The notes under the pieces were generated by a model. That model was not told the DNA's origin, ran no database searches, and was given only the letters and a program-made list of their open reading frames with translations. From NCBI GenBank assembly GCA_963576565.1, contig OY755040.1, positions 24,928,543-24,992,542 of the forward strand: a stretch of DNA of 64,000 nt, in the 5' to 3' direction. Shown piece by piece: positions 44,326-54,159 of the stretch. The stretch is from Aspidapion aeneum. Lineage: Eukaryota > Arthropoda > Insecta > Coleoptera > Brentidae. Both the position numbers and the translations under genes were made by a program. Position 1 is the stretch's first letter, and every line of letters starts with the position of its first letter.

Positions 44326-44599
44326 GAAAGGGTTCTTTCTAGTTTGGAAATATTTTTTTCTGAATTTGGCTATTACGGCTGCAAATGACTCTTAGGCACA
44401 GTGCTAAAGTGAACATAAAGAAGTTTGGCTGTAATAGCAAAGTTTAAAAAAAAGATTTCCAAACTACTAAGAACTTTTCATTGTTAAATTTTTATTGGAG
44501 AACTTGGCTTTACTTTTATCTCAATTCTTTTTACGGAATACCATTTTCGCGGACTTGGCTTTTTTTTACACGAAATGTTTTTGTTATGATAGATATTTT

Positions 44600-45000
44600 T
44601 ATAAGACTCCAAATAGAATTTTATCTGTCACAGTTGGTTTTTAAGATATTACATAAAATTGATCTTTCTTTAGGGGATGACCCCTTCATTTCTATATATT
44701 TGTTGTTTTTTGTTTTTATTTTATATTTTAATTTGTTTCCTGGGTTTAAAATATTTTAAAATGATTAAAATAGGAACTTAATCAAAAATAAATTTGTCAG
44801 TACAATGAAAAAATATTAAAAACAAAAAATAATAATAAAAAAAATATCTAATATTGAGTGGTTGTGTTTTAAAGAAATTTTACGCTGATTAGAAAAATCG
44901 GCTGAAAAGAGGATGATTCCATAAAAAACCCTACCAATTTTATGTAATTTTTATGTAATAACTCAAAAACTAAATGCTGCTAGGAAGGTAAAATTTTTTC
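44600..45000. other. Unannotated AT-rich stretch
   Basis: No gene seen; the plus-strand ORF 44481-44759 starts inside PAL-A and is AT-compositional. Confidence 0.4.
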
Positions 45001-45320
45001 AGATTTTCTACTCGTTTCTATGAGATAAAAAGTTCTTGAAATTTTTGCATTTAGAGATTGGCAAAAAACAAAAATCTTTTTTGGCAACGTTGTGATAGGA
45101 TTGGAAATCGGTAACAAGCTTCAAACATTAAACCAGTCTCTCGCCACTTCCACCAGATCAGATCAGATTTTCTACTCGTTTCTATGAGATAAAAAGTTCT
45201 TGAAATTTTTGCATTTAGAGATTGGCAAAAAACAAAAATCCTTTTTGGCAACGTTGTGATAGGATTGGAAATCGGTAACAAGCTTCAAACATTAAACCAG
45301 TCTCTCGCCACTTCCACCAG
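45001..45320. repeat. Tandem duplication, 164-bp unit, two near-identical copies
   Basis: AGATTTTCTACTCGTTTCTA begins at 45001 and again at 45165. Both copies carry GGCAACGTTGTGATAGGATT and TCTCGCCACTTCCACCAGA. They differ at only a few bases, so the duplication is recent. The ORF 45051-45281 is the repeat read twice. Confidence 0.88.
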
Positions 45321-46823
45321 AATCACGGATCACAAGTGGTGATCCGTGCCAGAATGCTCTCTGTATGATAACATTGTAACTCTTCTTATCACATTATTTT
45401 GCTATACTTAAATAGATTTTAATGGTAATATTTTATTTATATTTTTGTATTATTATTAAAAGAAATGCTGTCTAAGGCTTGATAATAATACAACCGAAAC
45501 GTTGCCAAAAAAATGTTTTTCTGATGTGTCTAATTTTCAGGGGCGCCATTAGGGGGAAGGGAGGCTAGGAAGGCTTAGCCCCCAAGCTCAAAATTAGCAC
45601 CCCTTAAACAAAATGAGCATAATTTATCAGGGATGAACTGACCTGTTCTTGAAAATACTTTTAAAACTAACCTTACTAAAATTTGTGCCAAAACAGCGGC
45701 GCCTTTTTCTTTAATTAGGTAATTTTGTTTCTCAATTATTTTTTTTACAAAAAATTTTCTTCTTTGGTGATGTTTTTTCCGAAAAGTATAGTTAATTTTT
45801 CTAACGTTTTCGTCTGCGGCGTCATTGGTTTTCGTTTCGTAGGCCCTGTCACTCCTCCTTTTTTATATATCTGATAGTATTTTTCCTAATCTAGCTATTA
45901 AGCCTCTGCTGATTTAGTTCGATTTTCGTTTTCGTAGAATACCCAATATTGCATAGGTATTCAATTATTTAAAATTGCACAAACAAGTGCAATTTAAATC
46001 CCACCCTTTCAGCTCGTCGCAAACGCCACGCTCTACCTGTATTACAGCAGAGAGCCATAGAGCCCGACTCTTCTGGGAAAGAGCTTCCTGTTTCTCTTTG
46101 CCTCATTAAACCAGCGCCGCTTTCAGGTTTCGCCGGTGCCCGGACTTCTCAAAAAAACGTAATTCCGAATGAAAGGAAGGTTAAATGATTTTTGAAAAAA
46201 AAATGCATTTCCAAAAATATATTTTTTTAAATTATTTAATAAAAATAGCTGGTTTAATAAATATATTCTAAAAAACGAAGATAAAAAAGCTATTTCCAAA
46301 TAAATGTTTTTATTTTAATTTTTGAGTCAGCTGTTTGCGTCACTTTCTTTACATCATGTTCAACAAATATGACATACATAATTCTGTGTATGTATTTTTT
46401 AATTTTTTATTTTTCCTACTTTTTCCAATTTAAAAAACAAGATTTATTATTATTTGAGTGGTAATTTCTTTATTGAAAATTTTTCATAAGCCATCTCCCT
46501 GCCAAACTGAACTTTTATTTTATCTGTCATGTTAGCAGTGTTTTGTGTTATATATGCTACGCTGATTTTGAGGTACAAATATCATATATTTGGTATTTTT
46601 TATGAAATAACCTTTTTATTTGATTGTATATTATTGCTTTGTATTTTTATCTTTTGTACCTATCTCTTCATTTGTCACTTAAGTAGATACTAAGCTGCTG
46701 TTTTAAAAATATTTTTATCCAACTACACTAATTAAAGTATAAAACAAAAAATACTACATAAAAATATACAAAGAATATAAAATAAATGGATCCATGACAG
46801 ATGACGCCTTCCTAGCGCATTAG
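45321..46823. other. Unannotated stretch with hAT-like head
   Basis: GGATCACAAGTGGTGATCC near 45335 is a short palindrome. CAGGGGCGCCATTAGGGGG at 45539-45557 looks like a hAT left end; the following 300 bp resembles the interior of 38524-39397. The right end was not found. A GC-richer patch at 46010-46140 has no identifiable exon. Confidence 0.4.
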
Positions 46824-46854
46824 CACGGTGGATAGAATAGACCAATGCTCGGAT

Positions 46855-46902
<48 letters not shown>

Positions 46903-47490
46903 GAATTTTTTACGTCACTGGTGGTCCAGCTGATTTTTGTAAACAAAAGTTAGATATGATATGAACAACGAAACAACCAATATTTTTTGAATTTTTTGAA
47001 AACTAAGGCAATTTTCCTACTGTTTTCTAGTACATTCTTATAAAATATAATTTTCTAGACGTATTGTCGTGATTTTTTTTTAGCCCGCTTTATTTTTTAT
47101 TACGCAAAACTTAAATTATAAGTCAAACTGAATGTGATCGTTTAGTATCAAAGGTGAACCAAGGACTTGGGAAGTAAACAAAGATGTAAGTGAGCGGATT
47201 ATTTTTGAAGCTGAAACGATAACATTATTTTCTTGGAATTTAAATTTTTGTGTAAAGAGAAATGAAGCGGGCTAAAAAAAATAACGACTGGTATGTTTAA
47301 AAAATATTATTTTATAAGAATATACTAAAAAATAGTAGGAAAATTGCCTTAGTTTTCAAAAAATTTAAAAAATATTAGTTGTTCATATGATATCTAACTT
47401 TTGTTTACATAAATCAGCTGGACCACCAGTGACGTGAAAATTCGACATATATTTATAAGATCCGAACACCGGCCTAGTCTATCCCCCGTG
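46824..47490. mobile_element. Mutator-like foldback element with 9-bp duplication
   Basis: Long inverted arms (about 46824-47110 and 47215-47490) start CACGGTGGATAGAATAGACC and its mirror GTCTATCCCCCGTG. They share GTGGTCCAGCTGATTT, ACAAAAGTTAGATAT and TTAGCCCGCTT. The flanks GCGCATTAG (46815-46823) and GCTCATTAG (47491-47499) match at 8 of 9. Long TIRs and a 9-bp duplication fit MULEs. The left arm alone carries an expanded (TA)n tract at about 46857-46899. 667 bp, no transposase. Confidence 0.75.
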
Positions 47491-47502
47491 GCTCATTAGC
47501 AC

Positions 47503-47706
47503 CAGTGGCTGATCCAGAATTTGCGGGGGGGAGGGGCCAAAGTGGTAGCAAACATCAAAATATTTTTTATATGCGGTTTTTGATAGATCTGGTGTAATGA
47601 CGAACTGCCATAATAAAAAAAACAAACTATAAGTGCTAAACTAAAAAGTAAGTTATATGTGTAGGAGGGGGCCGGGCCCCTCTGGTCTCCCCTGGATCCG
47701 CCACTG
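47503..47706. mobile_element. hAT MITE with perfect 8-bp duplication ATTAGCAC
   Basis: Ends CAGTGGCTGATCCAG and CTGGATCCGCCACTG; ATTAGCAC at 47495-47502 and 47707-47714. 204 bp. Its target overlaps the right-hand duplication of the adjacent Mutator-like foldback, so it inserted later. The ORF 47496-47714 coincides with the MITE. Confidence 0.92.
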
Positions 47707-47825
47707 ATTAGCACATTTCACGCTATATTAGCCTTGATTTTTTTTTTGTAAATGTCTAAGAAACGAAATCTTCTTCGAAGTTTCTGGTTATAACACCAAG
47801 TATGTATTTAGAAAAATGTGTTCTA

Positions 47826-48060
47826 CTATATTTCGGAAACCGCATATTGATGCGACGCTCTGTTAAAAAGTTAGCATATTTTTAATTTTTAAAAGGTCAT
47901 TAGCATTAATAGATTTTGACCAAAATCTAATCAGCTCTTTACAGTATTGCACACTAATTTACCTAAAAGTTTTACCAAAAATCGGTTCGGCAGTTTAGCA
48001 GCTATCGTGAGCCATATACACACACACAAGCACGGACATTGCTAAGATAGTCAAAATACA
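47826..48060. repeat. Dispersed repeat with CGCATATTGATGCGACGC (inverted copy)
   Basis: Inverted relative to 17880-18075: AAACCGCATATTGATGCGA, AATAGATTTTGACCAAAATC and AAAAATCGGTTCGGCAGTTT in mirror order, ending in an (AC)n run. Confidence 0.65.
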
Positions 48061-48325
48061 CCCAATAACACATTTTCGGCGTTATCTCAAAAAAATTGCT
48101 TTATGAATACCTATCTACAGAACTAAAAGAGACAGATAAAATTCAGTTTAACAGTCTTAAATTCTCGTAAAAAAAATCTATAAAAATGCAGGAAACATTA
48201 AAACGAAATTTTAATTACTAAAAAAGTTACTTAGACCTTTTTCAAAGTGCAAACTATTCAAAAAGCATTGCGTAAGTTTTTGTCCCCTTAAAGTACTTAT
48301 AACTCTCCAAAAAAATCCTTTAAGG

Positions 48326-49248
48326 CAGTGGTTTCCATACTTTTTCCTATATCACCCCCTTTTTCAAACCATGAATTGGTCACGCCCCCCTTCCCCCGAA
48401 TATAGAAACAAAAAAATCTATTATTAGTATAGTTTTTGCAAAGTCAGTTGAACAAAGATAAAAGCCGACCATCGGCATATCCTCTACTGAAAGTGACATG
48501 GGCGGCGGTAGATATACTCATGAAAATTATTTCATTTAATTATGGCGTAAACTAAAGAAATAAAAATTGATAATAAAACTTTCTATTCCTACACCTAGGG
48601 GAACAACACTGATTTATTTTCTAACTCTGCATGCTGCCGACTAAAGGGGTCTCGAAAAGCACACTCGAAAGCAATTAAAAGCGCATCTCAAAAAAATCTG
48701 CCATTCAGGTGTCATCTATCCACCTGTGCTCGGTCGGTCGGAAAACAAAACTTTGTGGTCGGACTGCAAAGAGTCGCGCCTCTTCTCTGTCGGTAGGGTT
48801 GAAATTATACCAGCAAGATTTTATGTGAATTTGGATAACTTTTGCAGGGCAGAATGAAGCGAAATTTCATGAAATCGATAGAACCCCGTTTTAGGAGTTA
48901 TTCAACTTTGCAAAAACTATACAATAAAAAAAAGTTTAAGATTCCCTAAAAAAATTCTAATAGTGTTTCTCCTCAAATCGCATACAGTAGTTTAGAAGAT
49001 TTGAGTATTTAAGAGTTTTTATTCATGATTTCAGAACATTTTATAAAGTTATTTAATAAAATAAATTTCAAATTTTACGAGAGATTTTAGAAGATTTTAT
49101 GAAGTCCTCCTCAAATCTCCTCGATCTCCTAAAAGCTTAAAATAATTTATGAGATTTAATAAGACCTTTCCGACAGGGCTCCCACGCCCTATTTATCGTT
49201 GATCTGGGCTCCCCCAGGGGGGCGCGCACCCCAATTTTGGAGCCACTG
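48326..49248. mobile_element. hAT (Charlie-like) element, 923 bp, perfect 8-bp duplication CTTTAAGG
   Basis: Begins CAGTGGTTTCCATACTTTTT, the form typical of Charlie-group hAT ends, and ends ATTTTGGAGCCACTG. CTTTAAGG flanks at 48318-48325 and 49249-49256. The terminal regions carry C-rich (CACGCCCCCC) and G-rich (GGGGGGCGCGC) mirror blocks. No transposase ORF remains. Confidence 0.9.
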
Positions 49249-49259
49249 CTTTAAGGCAT

Positions 49260-50080
49260 AAGGCAACCCCTAGTGCTGATAATGGTTAACCCGGCACTGC
49301 TGAAGTCATATTCAAGCGAACTCCGAAGTGCGTAAACGCACCCGCTCTTGCAGGGGTTGACCGCTCTAATTCTCCCCACTCCCGCTCAAGAGCCGTGGCT
49401 CACCCCCTCCCTCATCAGGTGGGGAGGGGTTAAGTTAGTGTAGGTCATCCCTTGAGTGCGTAAAAATTTTCAGTAAGCGATCAAGTGCCATGGAAGGCTG
49501 TAATGCTGCACTTTCACATACGTACGAGCACGAGCTTTTCGGAACTTTGTAAACATTGCAAATATTTAGAGACAATCTTTTGTTTTGTTGAAGTTAAGTG
49601 ATCTTTTAGGACTAAAAAAGACTAAGTGATATTTACTTTGATTTGTGGTTTTTGTTATTTGCCAAATTAAGACGAAATGCCGCTACTTCAAGAAAGCACT
49701 CCCAAAAGAGGTAAAATAATTTGAACATAATTAAAAGGGCTTTTTGCTTCTTTAATTATAAAGGGTTTATTTTTATTTAATACACTTTTTAATTTTAAAC
49801 CTAAATATAATTTTTCTTGTACAAATACGCGCGTATAAAAAAAGCTTGTACATACTGTTTAACTACCGCGAATCCGAAAAAACAGATTTTATAATTTAGT
49901 TAACGCGTATTAAACATGTCCTTATAGCTCTTAGTGAACCGATTTTAATGCCATTTTTTAATAAAACCTATTCTCTATAGTTAAGTTATTTTTATATTAT
50001 ATAGGAATCTATACCAATTTTTTACGTACTATGGGTAATTGTAAAGGGCGGCTGATTTTTTTAAGCGCTTGAATTGTCTA
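49260..50080. other. GC-richer patch with a possible first coding exon
   Basis: 49280-49560 is richer in G+C than its surroundings. At 49678 an ATG opens MPLLQESTPKR followed by G|GTAAAA at about 49711, which could be a short first exon on the plus strand. No downstream exon is recognised, and a segment (AATGGTTAACCCGGCAC at about 49277) also occurs at 53033, so this may be another repeat. Confidence 0.2.
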
Positions 50081-50127
50081 TACAGGGTGGCGACTTTAAT
50101 TGAAACGCCGCCTCTAGAGAGGTATTT

Positions 50128-50296
50128 GCAATGATTACGGAACCCCTAGATATGCAACCCAACAAACCTAAAAGCAGCAGTGGACAGATGGCTCTGCCGT
50201 ATATTCATGTAGTGCCAATGATGACACGGCAGAGCCATCTGTCCGCAGCTGTTATTAAGTTTGTTGGGTTGCATATCTAGGGGTTGTGTAATCATC
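50128..50296. mobile_element. Near-perfect palindromic MITE, 8-bp duplication GGTATTTG
   Basis: Arms of about 74 bp (AACCCCTAGATATGCAACCC, ACAGATGGCTCTGCCGT and their mirrors) around a short loop. GGTATTTG at 50120-50127 and 50297-50304 is a perfect target duplication. Terminal bases CAATGATTAC/GATGATTAC do not match the usual hAT CAGNG, so the superfamily is open (8-bp duplications occur in hAT, P and Merlin). 169 bp. Confidence 0.85.
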
Positions 50297-50304
50297 GGTA
50301 TTTG

Positions 50305-51265
50305 TTTTTTTGGAACAAAATACAAATACACGTCAACTGAGTTTTTTCACGGCTTTGTTACTGAGGTAAAATATTTTTCATCGAACCACCTGAAAGGGAT
50401 CCACCCGCAAAACAACTTTTGTTTATAAAGGTGATGATCGAGTTCACTAGCGGTACGTCATTCGAAAGCTTATTATGGAAGAAGAAATTTAACGGTATAA
50501 TTTTTTTGGAGGTCTTTGAAACTTTTGAAAGCTTGGGTTACGATATGTTAATTAAAAAAATATATTTTTGTAAAATTTTTGACTTTTGGTTTCTTGGCAA
50601 ATACAAAAACGTATGTCAAAAATATATTGAGCCCAAAAATATGTTAAGCATCATAATTTGGTCAGACCTTTGGGTTTCTAAGATTCGCATTTCAGAATTG
50701 AACACTAATTTTCCTAAAACATTTATAAAAATCGGTCCATGCGTTTACGAGCTATTGTCGTAGAAACAGAAAGACGTCTGTCACACAATCTATCAAGACA
50801 AATTGTCGTATAATTACACAAAATCGCCAAAATTGTGGGTAGGAATTGGCTTTGCAATCGGGTCAGCTGAGCTAGAAATGGATTTACGAGAATAATGCCA
50901 GGTTAATCTTAGGGTAATTCCAAGAAATGTGTATTTAGGGAATCTTCTTACGTTACTCAAAAATTCACGATTTTTAACACCACCTCCCCCCCCCGTAACG
51001 TATTTTCAAGAAAAACACCTTAAAAAATCTTAGGTGTAACGCAAAGCTAAACTCCTTCTCCCCCCTTAAGCGCTACATAATTTAAGAATAGAATAAATGT
51101 TGTCTCTTCATCGGGGCTTGTATTTATTTTCATCTTTTATTTGCTACAGGAAAAGTCGAAAATATGTATTTCTAACATAATCAATAGCTATGTTCTTGGG
51201 GTAAAGCGGCCCCTCAGCTTCCCTTCTCTTGTATACGCCCGTGCCTTGAAAATGTCATTTTCATT
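50305..51265. other. Unannotated stretch with decayed repeat
   Basis: TACAGGGTGGCGACTTT at 50080-50097 looks like a mariner-type left end and AAAAATCGGTCCATGCGTTT at 50727 is the widespread repeat motif, so the 114-codon ORF 50419-50763 most likely lies in an old transposon. A homopolymer C run is near 50985. Confidence 0.45.
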
Positions 51266-51267
51266 TA

Positions 51268-51430
51268 GAAAAACATTTCCAAACTAGTAAGAGCCTTTCA
51301 TTTCAAAATTTGTATTGGAGAACTTGGCTTTACTTTTATCTCAATTCTTTTTAAGAAATATCATTTTCGCGTACCTGACTTTTTTTTACATGAAATGTTT
51401 TTGTTATGATTTCACTCCTTTTTAAAGGAT
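51268..51430 (+). repeat. PAL-A right-arm fragment
   Basis: Matches 1-215 and 44394-44590 from AAACATTTCCAAACTAGTAA through ACATGAAATGTTTTTGTTAT. Confidence 0.8.
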
Positions 51431-51439
51431 TTGGATAAT

Positions 51440-52730
51440 AAACTACTCAAAATGAATATAGAGACATTTTTTTAAAATTCAAAAACTTTATAGAGATTTA
51501 TTCTTTTTTTCTGCATTTATATTTTTTAAACAATATATAAATGTGTTTATTAAAATTTACTATTATATAATTTTTCAAAGCTTGCTCCGGCAAAAAAAGT
51601 TAAACTTGAAAATAAACACGCAAAAAACAAAAATTTATTTTATAAAAAATAATAATAGGCTAAATTTTTAAAGGTTATATAATATTGAGTTGTTCAGGGG
51701 GAGACTTAAGCCTCCCTCCCTGCATATTTCACCGAGTTCTACAGAAACATCTTGGGCATCTATTTTCGGGAAAAATAACGTAAAAAAATAAAAAATAGCC
51801 CGTCGCGGTCGGGACAAAATACGACTATACAATAGAGTTAATTTTTAATGGAGCACCGCACCTTATCCTATCACAAAATCCGAACATTCAATTTTTGTCA
51901 ATATCTTTAACCAATATAGATAGATCAAAGATAACTCAATCAAATCGCTTGTCATGTCAGACCCGCTATAAATTGATCAAAAAAGTAGCAAGTAACAGGT
52001 AGTTTTTTATTGGTTATGCGCTACAGATTGAAATCTCCTTTTTAGATTATTCGGAGTACCTACCTATAAAGTGTATGAAGAAAAAAAGGCTTCCTGTTAT
52101 GAGCCAAATTAAATTTATAATAGTCTTATTAGTTAAATAGTTGGCTATCTATCGATAGTTGAGCGTCAGTAAGACCCCAAATTAGTGATTTATTATTTTC
52201 ATCTAAATTATTTTATGTAACACAGAGCCCTGTATTGGATTTTAAAAACTATACGGTGCAGAGGCAGATCCAGGAATTCCGGAAGAAAGGGGCGAAGGTG
52301 GCTTAAATAAATGCGCCGCTATCATTTTTGTTATAAAATTGAAAAACATATAAAACGGTGTATGCAAACTATTTTGTTAGAACTGGTGATTCATGTGCTT
52401 GGTTTTTTTTACTAGGACTACATTTTTTTTGTTTGTGGTTCCCCTTACGGATTATTGAATATTAATGGATTGGATTTGACCAAAGTTAAAGTGGCAAATC
52501 CAAAACAGCCACCGCCCGGTAAACGTTCCCGTGTGATATTTCGTTCGCTGGTTTAGAATTATCAACTGCTGTTTTTGTTTATTTATGTTTTTGCCAGTTT
52601 TATTTTATTTAATTTGGGTTAAAATCTGTCAAAAACTGTTCAGGTTCAGTTTAAAACATTGCTTTTTTCGGCAGAGTAGTCCGAGAATTTATTTGTTTTT
52701 GAACCAAAACACAACAAAAATAACAACACG
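51440..52730. other. Unannotated stretch
   Basis: No gene recognised. CAGAGGCAGATCCAGGAATT at 52259 is hAT-head-like with no partner. The two opposing ORFs at 52585-52882 overlap the direct duplication that begins at 52732 and are not considered genes. Confidence 0.4.
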
Positions 52731-52731
52731 T

Positions 52732-53383
52732 GACAGTCTCCGTTATTTTGACAAGGCCTCGATAAAATCAAAAAATATGACTTTTTGGTTTGGCTGCCTA
52801 ACGGGTTGCCTACACACTTTTTTATTTTGGTTGGTTGGGAAATCCTATGGCCAACTGTTCTATAATTTCTAGTTTCTCCCAAAGGGGCTACTGAGAAAGG
52901 ATCATATTTTCAAAAGTATACATGATATAGGTAGAGGTATTCTATTAAATACCTAATAAAGTATTGTTAAGTTTGGTTTGGTTTATTATTTTTTTGGTTG
53001 AGGTTTTACAGGATACATCAAACCTTAATAATGGTTAACCCGGCACCAAATCTAAAGAAAGTATTAATTTACAACATCATTTGCCTCATATCTATACAGT
53101 CTCCGTTATTTTGATAAGGCCTCGATAAAATCAAAGAATATGACTTTGGTTTGGCTGCCTAACGGGTTGCCTACACACTTTTTTATTTTGGTTGGTTGTG
53201 AAATCTTATGTCCAACTGTTCTATAATTTCTAGTTTCTCTCAAAGCGGCTACTGAGAAAGGATCATATTTTCAAAAGTATACATGATATAGGTAGAGGTA
53301 TTCTATTAAATACCTAATAAAGTATTGTTAAGTTTGGTTTGGTTTATTATTTTTTTGGTTGAGGTTTTACAGGATACATCAAA
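52732..53383. repeat. Direct duplication of ~290 bp, 364-bp spacing
   Basis: The block at 52732-53023 recurs at 53096-53383 with few differences: CTCCGTTATTTTGA.AAGGCC, CTAACGGGTTGCCTACACAC, GGATCATATTTTCAAAAGTA, GGTTTTACAGGATACATCAA. A 72-bp spacer containing AATGGTTAACCCGGCACC separates them. Neither block has TG...CA ends, so LTRs are unlikely. Confidence 0.88.
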
Positions 53384-53544
53384 CACAAGTCTTAATCGGG
53401 TCGTTGTGCTTGTCTCTCCAATCAGAGCTTGGTAAGGCAAGTAATATCAAAATAATCTAAAATATAATGTGAACATTTTGAATATTAACCTCAAGTTGGA
53501 CAAGACCCAATTATAGTTTTTACCTTCCTAGCCCGCACATCAAT
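53384..53544. other. Unannotated short stretch
   Basis: Nothing recognised. Confidence 0.4.
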
Positions 53545-53840
53545 GGCGTGTGTATGTGTGTGTGTGTATGTGTATTTCTGTCCGTAACACGATAGCACCT
53601 AAACCGCTAAACCGACCGAAAATTTTCAAGCAAAGTAGTGATCGACACTCTAACGAGTTGGTTAGATTTTGGTCAAAATCCATTATTGTTTTTTGACTAC
53701 TAAAAAATTTAAAAAATGCTTTTTAACGGAGCATCGCATCAATATGCGGTTTTCTGAGATATTTACAAAAAACCGTTTTAAAAGCTGATATATCATGGCT
53801 TTGCTTGAAGTTTGCTAATAGGCTAGCGAGCGAGGAAGGT
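53545..53840. repeat. Dispersed repeat with GCATCGCATCAATATGCGG
   Basis: Starts with a (GT)n tract, then TAAACCGCTAAACCGACCGA, ATTTTGGTCAAAATCCATTA and GAGCATCGCATCAATATGCG, in the same order as 17880-18075. Confidence 0.65.
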
Positions 53841-54006
53841 ATCAGATCCGTCAGAAATGCATTTATTTTTCAATATTCCCGTTTAAAATATCTAAAATGT
53901 TACCCTTATACTAAATTATCACAAAGATAAAAAGGGTACATTTAAAAAAAAACAATCGTTATGTGAAGTCAATTAAACGCCATTTCTAACTTAACTACAC
54001 TAATGC

Positions 54007-54157
54007 CAGTGGCGCACCCAGGGTTGTGCCTTGGGGGGGCCCGAGACCATATGTTGCCCTATTTTATGCTATTTTCTTATTCATGAAATATGTCAAAAAT
54101 GCTTACAAAAATGTAGGCCTGGGGGAGGGAGCCCAAGGACCCCCGGGTGCGCCCATG
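54007..54157. mobile_element. hAT MITE (CAGTGGCGCACCCAGG ... CCATG type)
   Basis: The left end CAGTGGCGCACCCAGG and the right end CCGGGTGCGCCCATG bracket 151 bp with shorter G-runs than its sisters. No clean 8-bp duplication. The ORF 54026-54217 overlaps the element. Confidence 0.72.
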
Positions 54158-54159
54158 CT

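Larger units (their letters stand above)
43140..44600. repeat. Composite repeat: family B followed by complete PAL-A palindrome
   Basis: The family B part (to about 44165) has three degenerate copies of CACTTCCAG(A)AACGCTAGA. The palindrome arms 44205-44390 and 44394-44590 mirror each other around GGCACAGTG-proximal sequence. The related copy in the esterase intron (3880-4400) lacks the two hAT MITEs seen here. The ORF 43317-43499 spans a MITE boundary and is not a gene. Confidence 0.75.

Noticed and set aside
49405..49440. Minus-strand CTGATGAG as a further hammerhead core
   Set aside because: No GAAAC strand, stem II or cleavage context nearby.
50419..50763. 114-codon ORF, among the longest in the window
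   Set aside because: AT-compositional, no recognisable domain, and its 3' part is the dispersed motif AAAAATCGGTCCATGCGTTT; probably an old repeat.
52732..53383. Pair of LTRs
   Set aside because: Blocks are 290 bp with only 72 bp between and lack TG...CA ends and target duplication.
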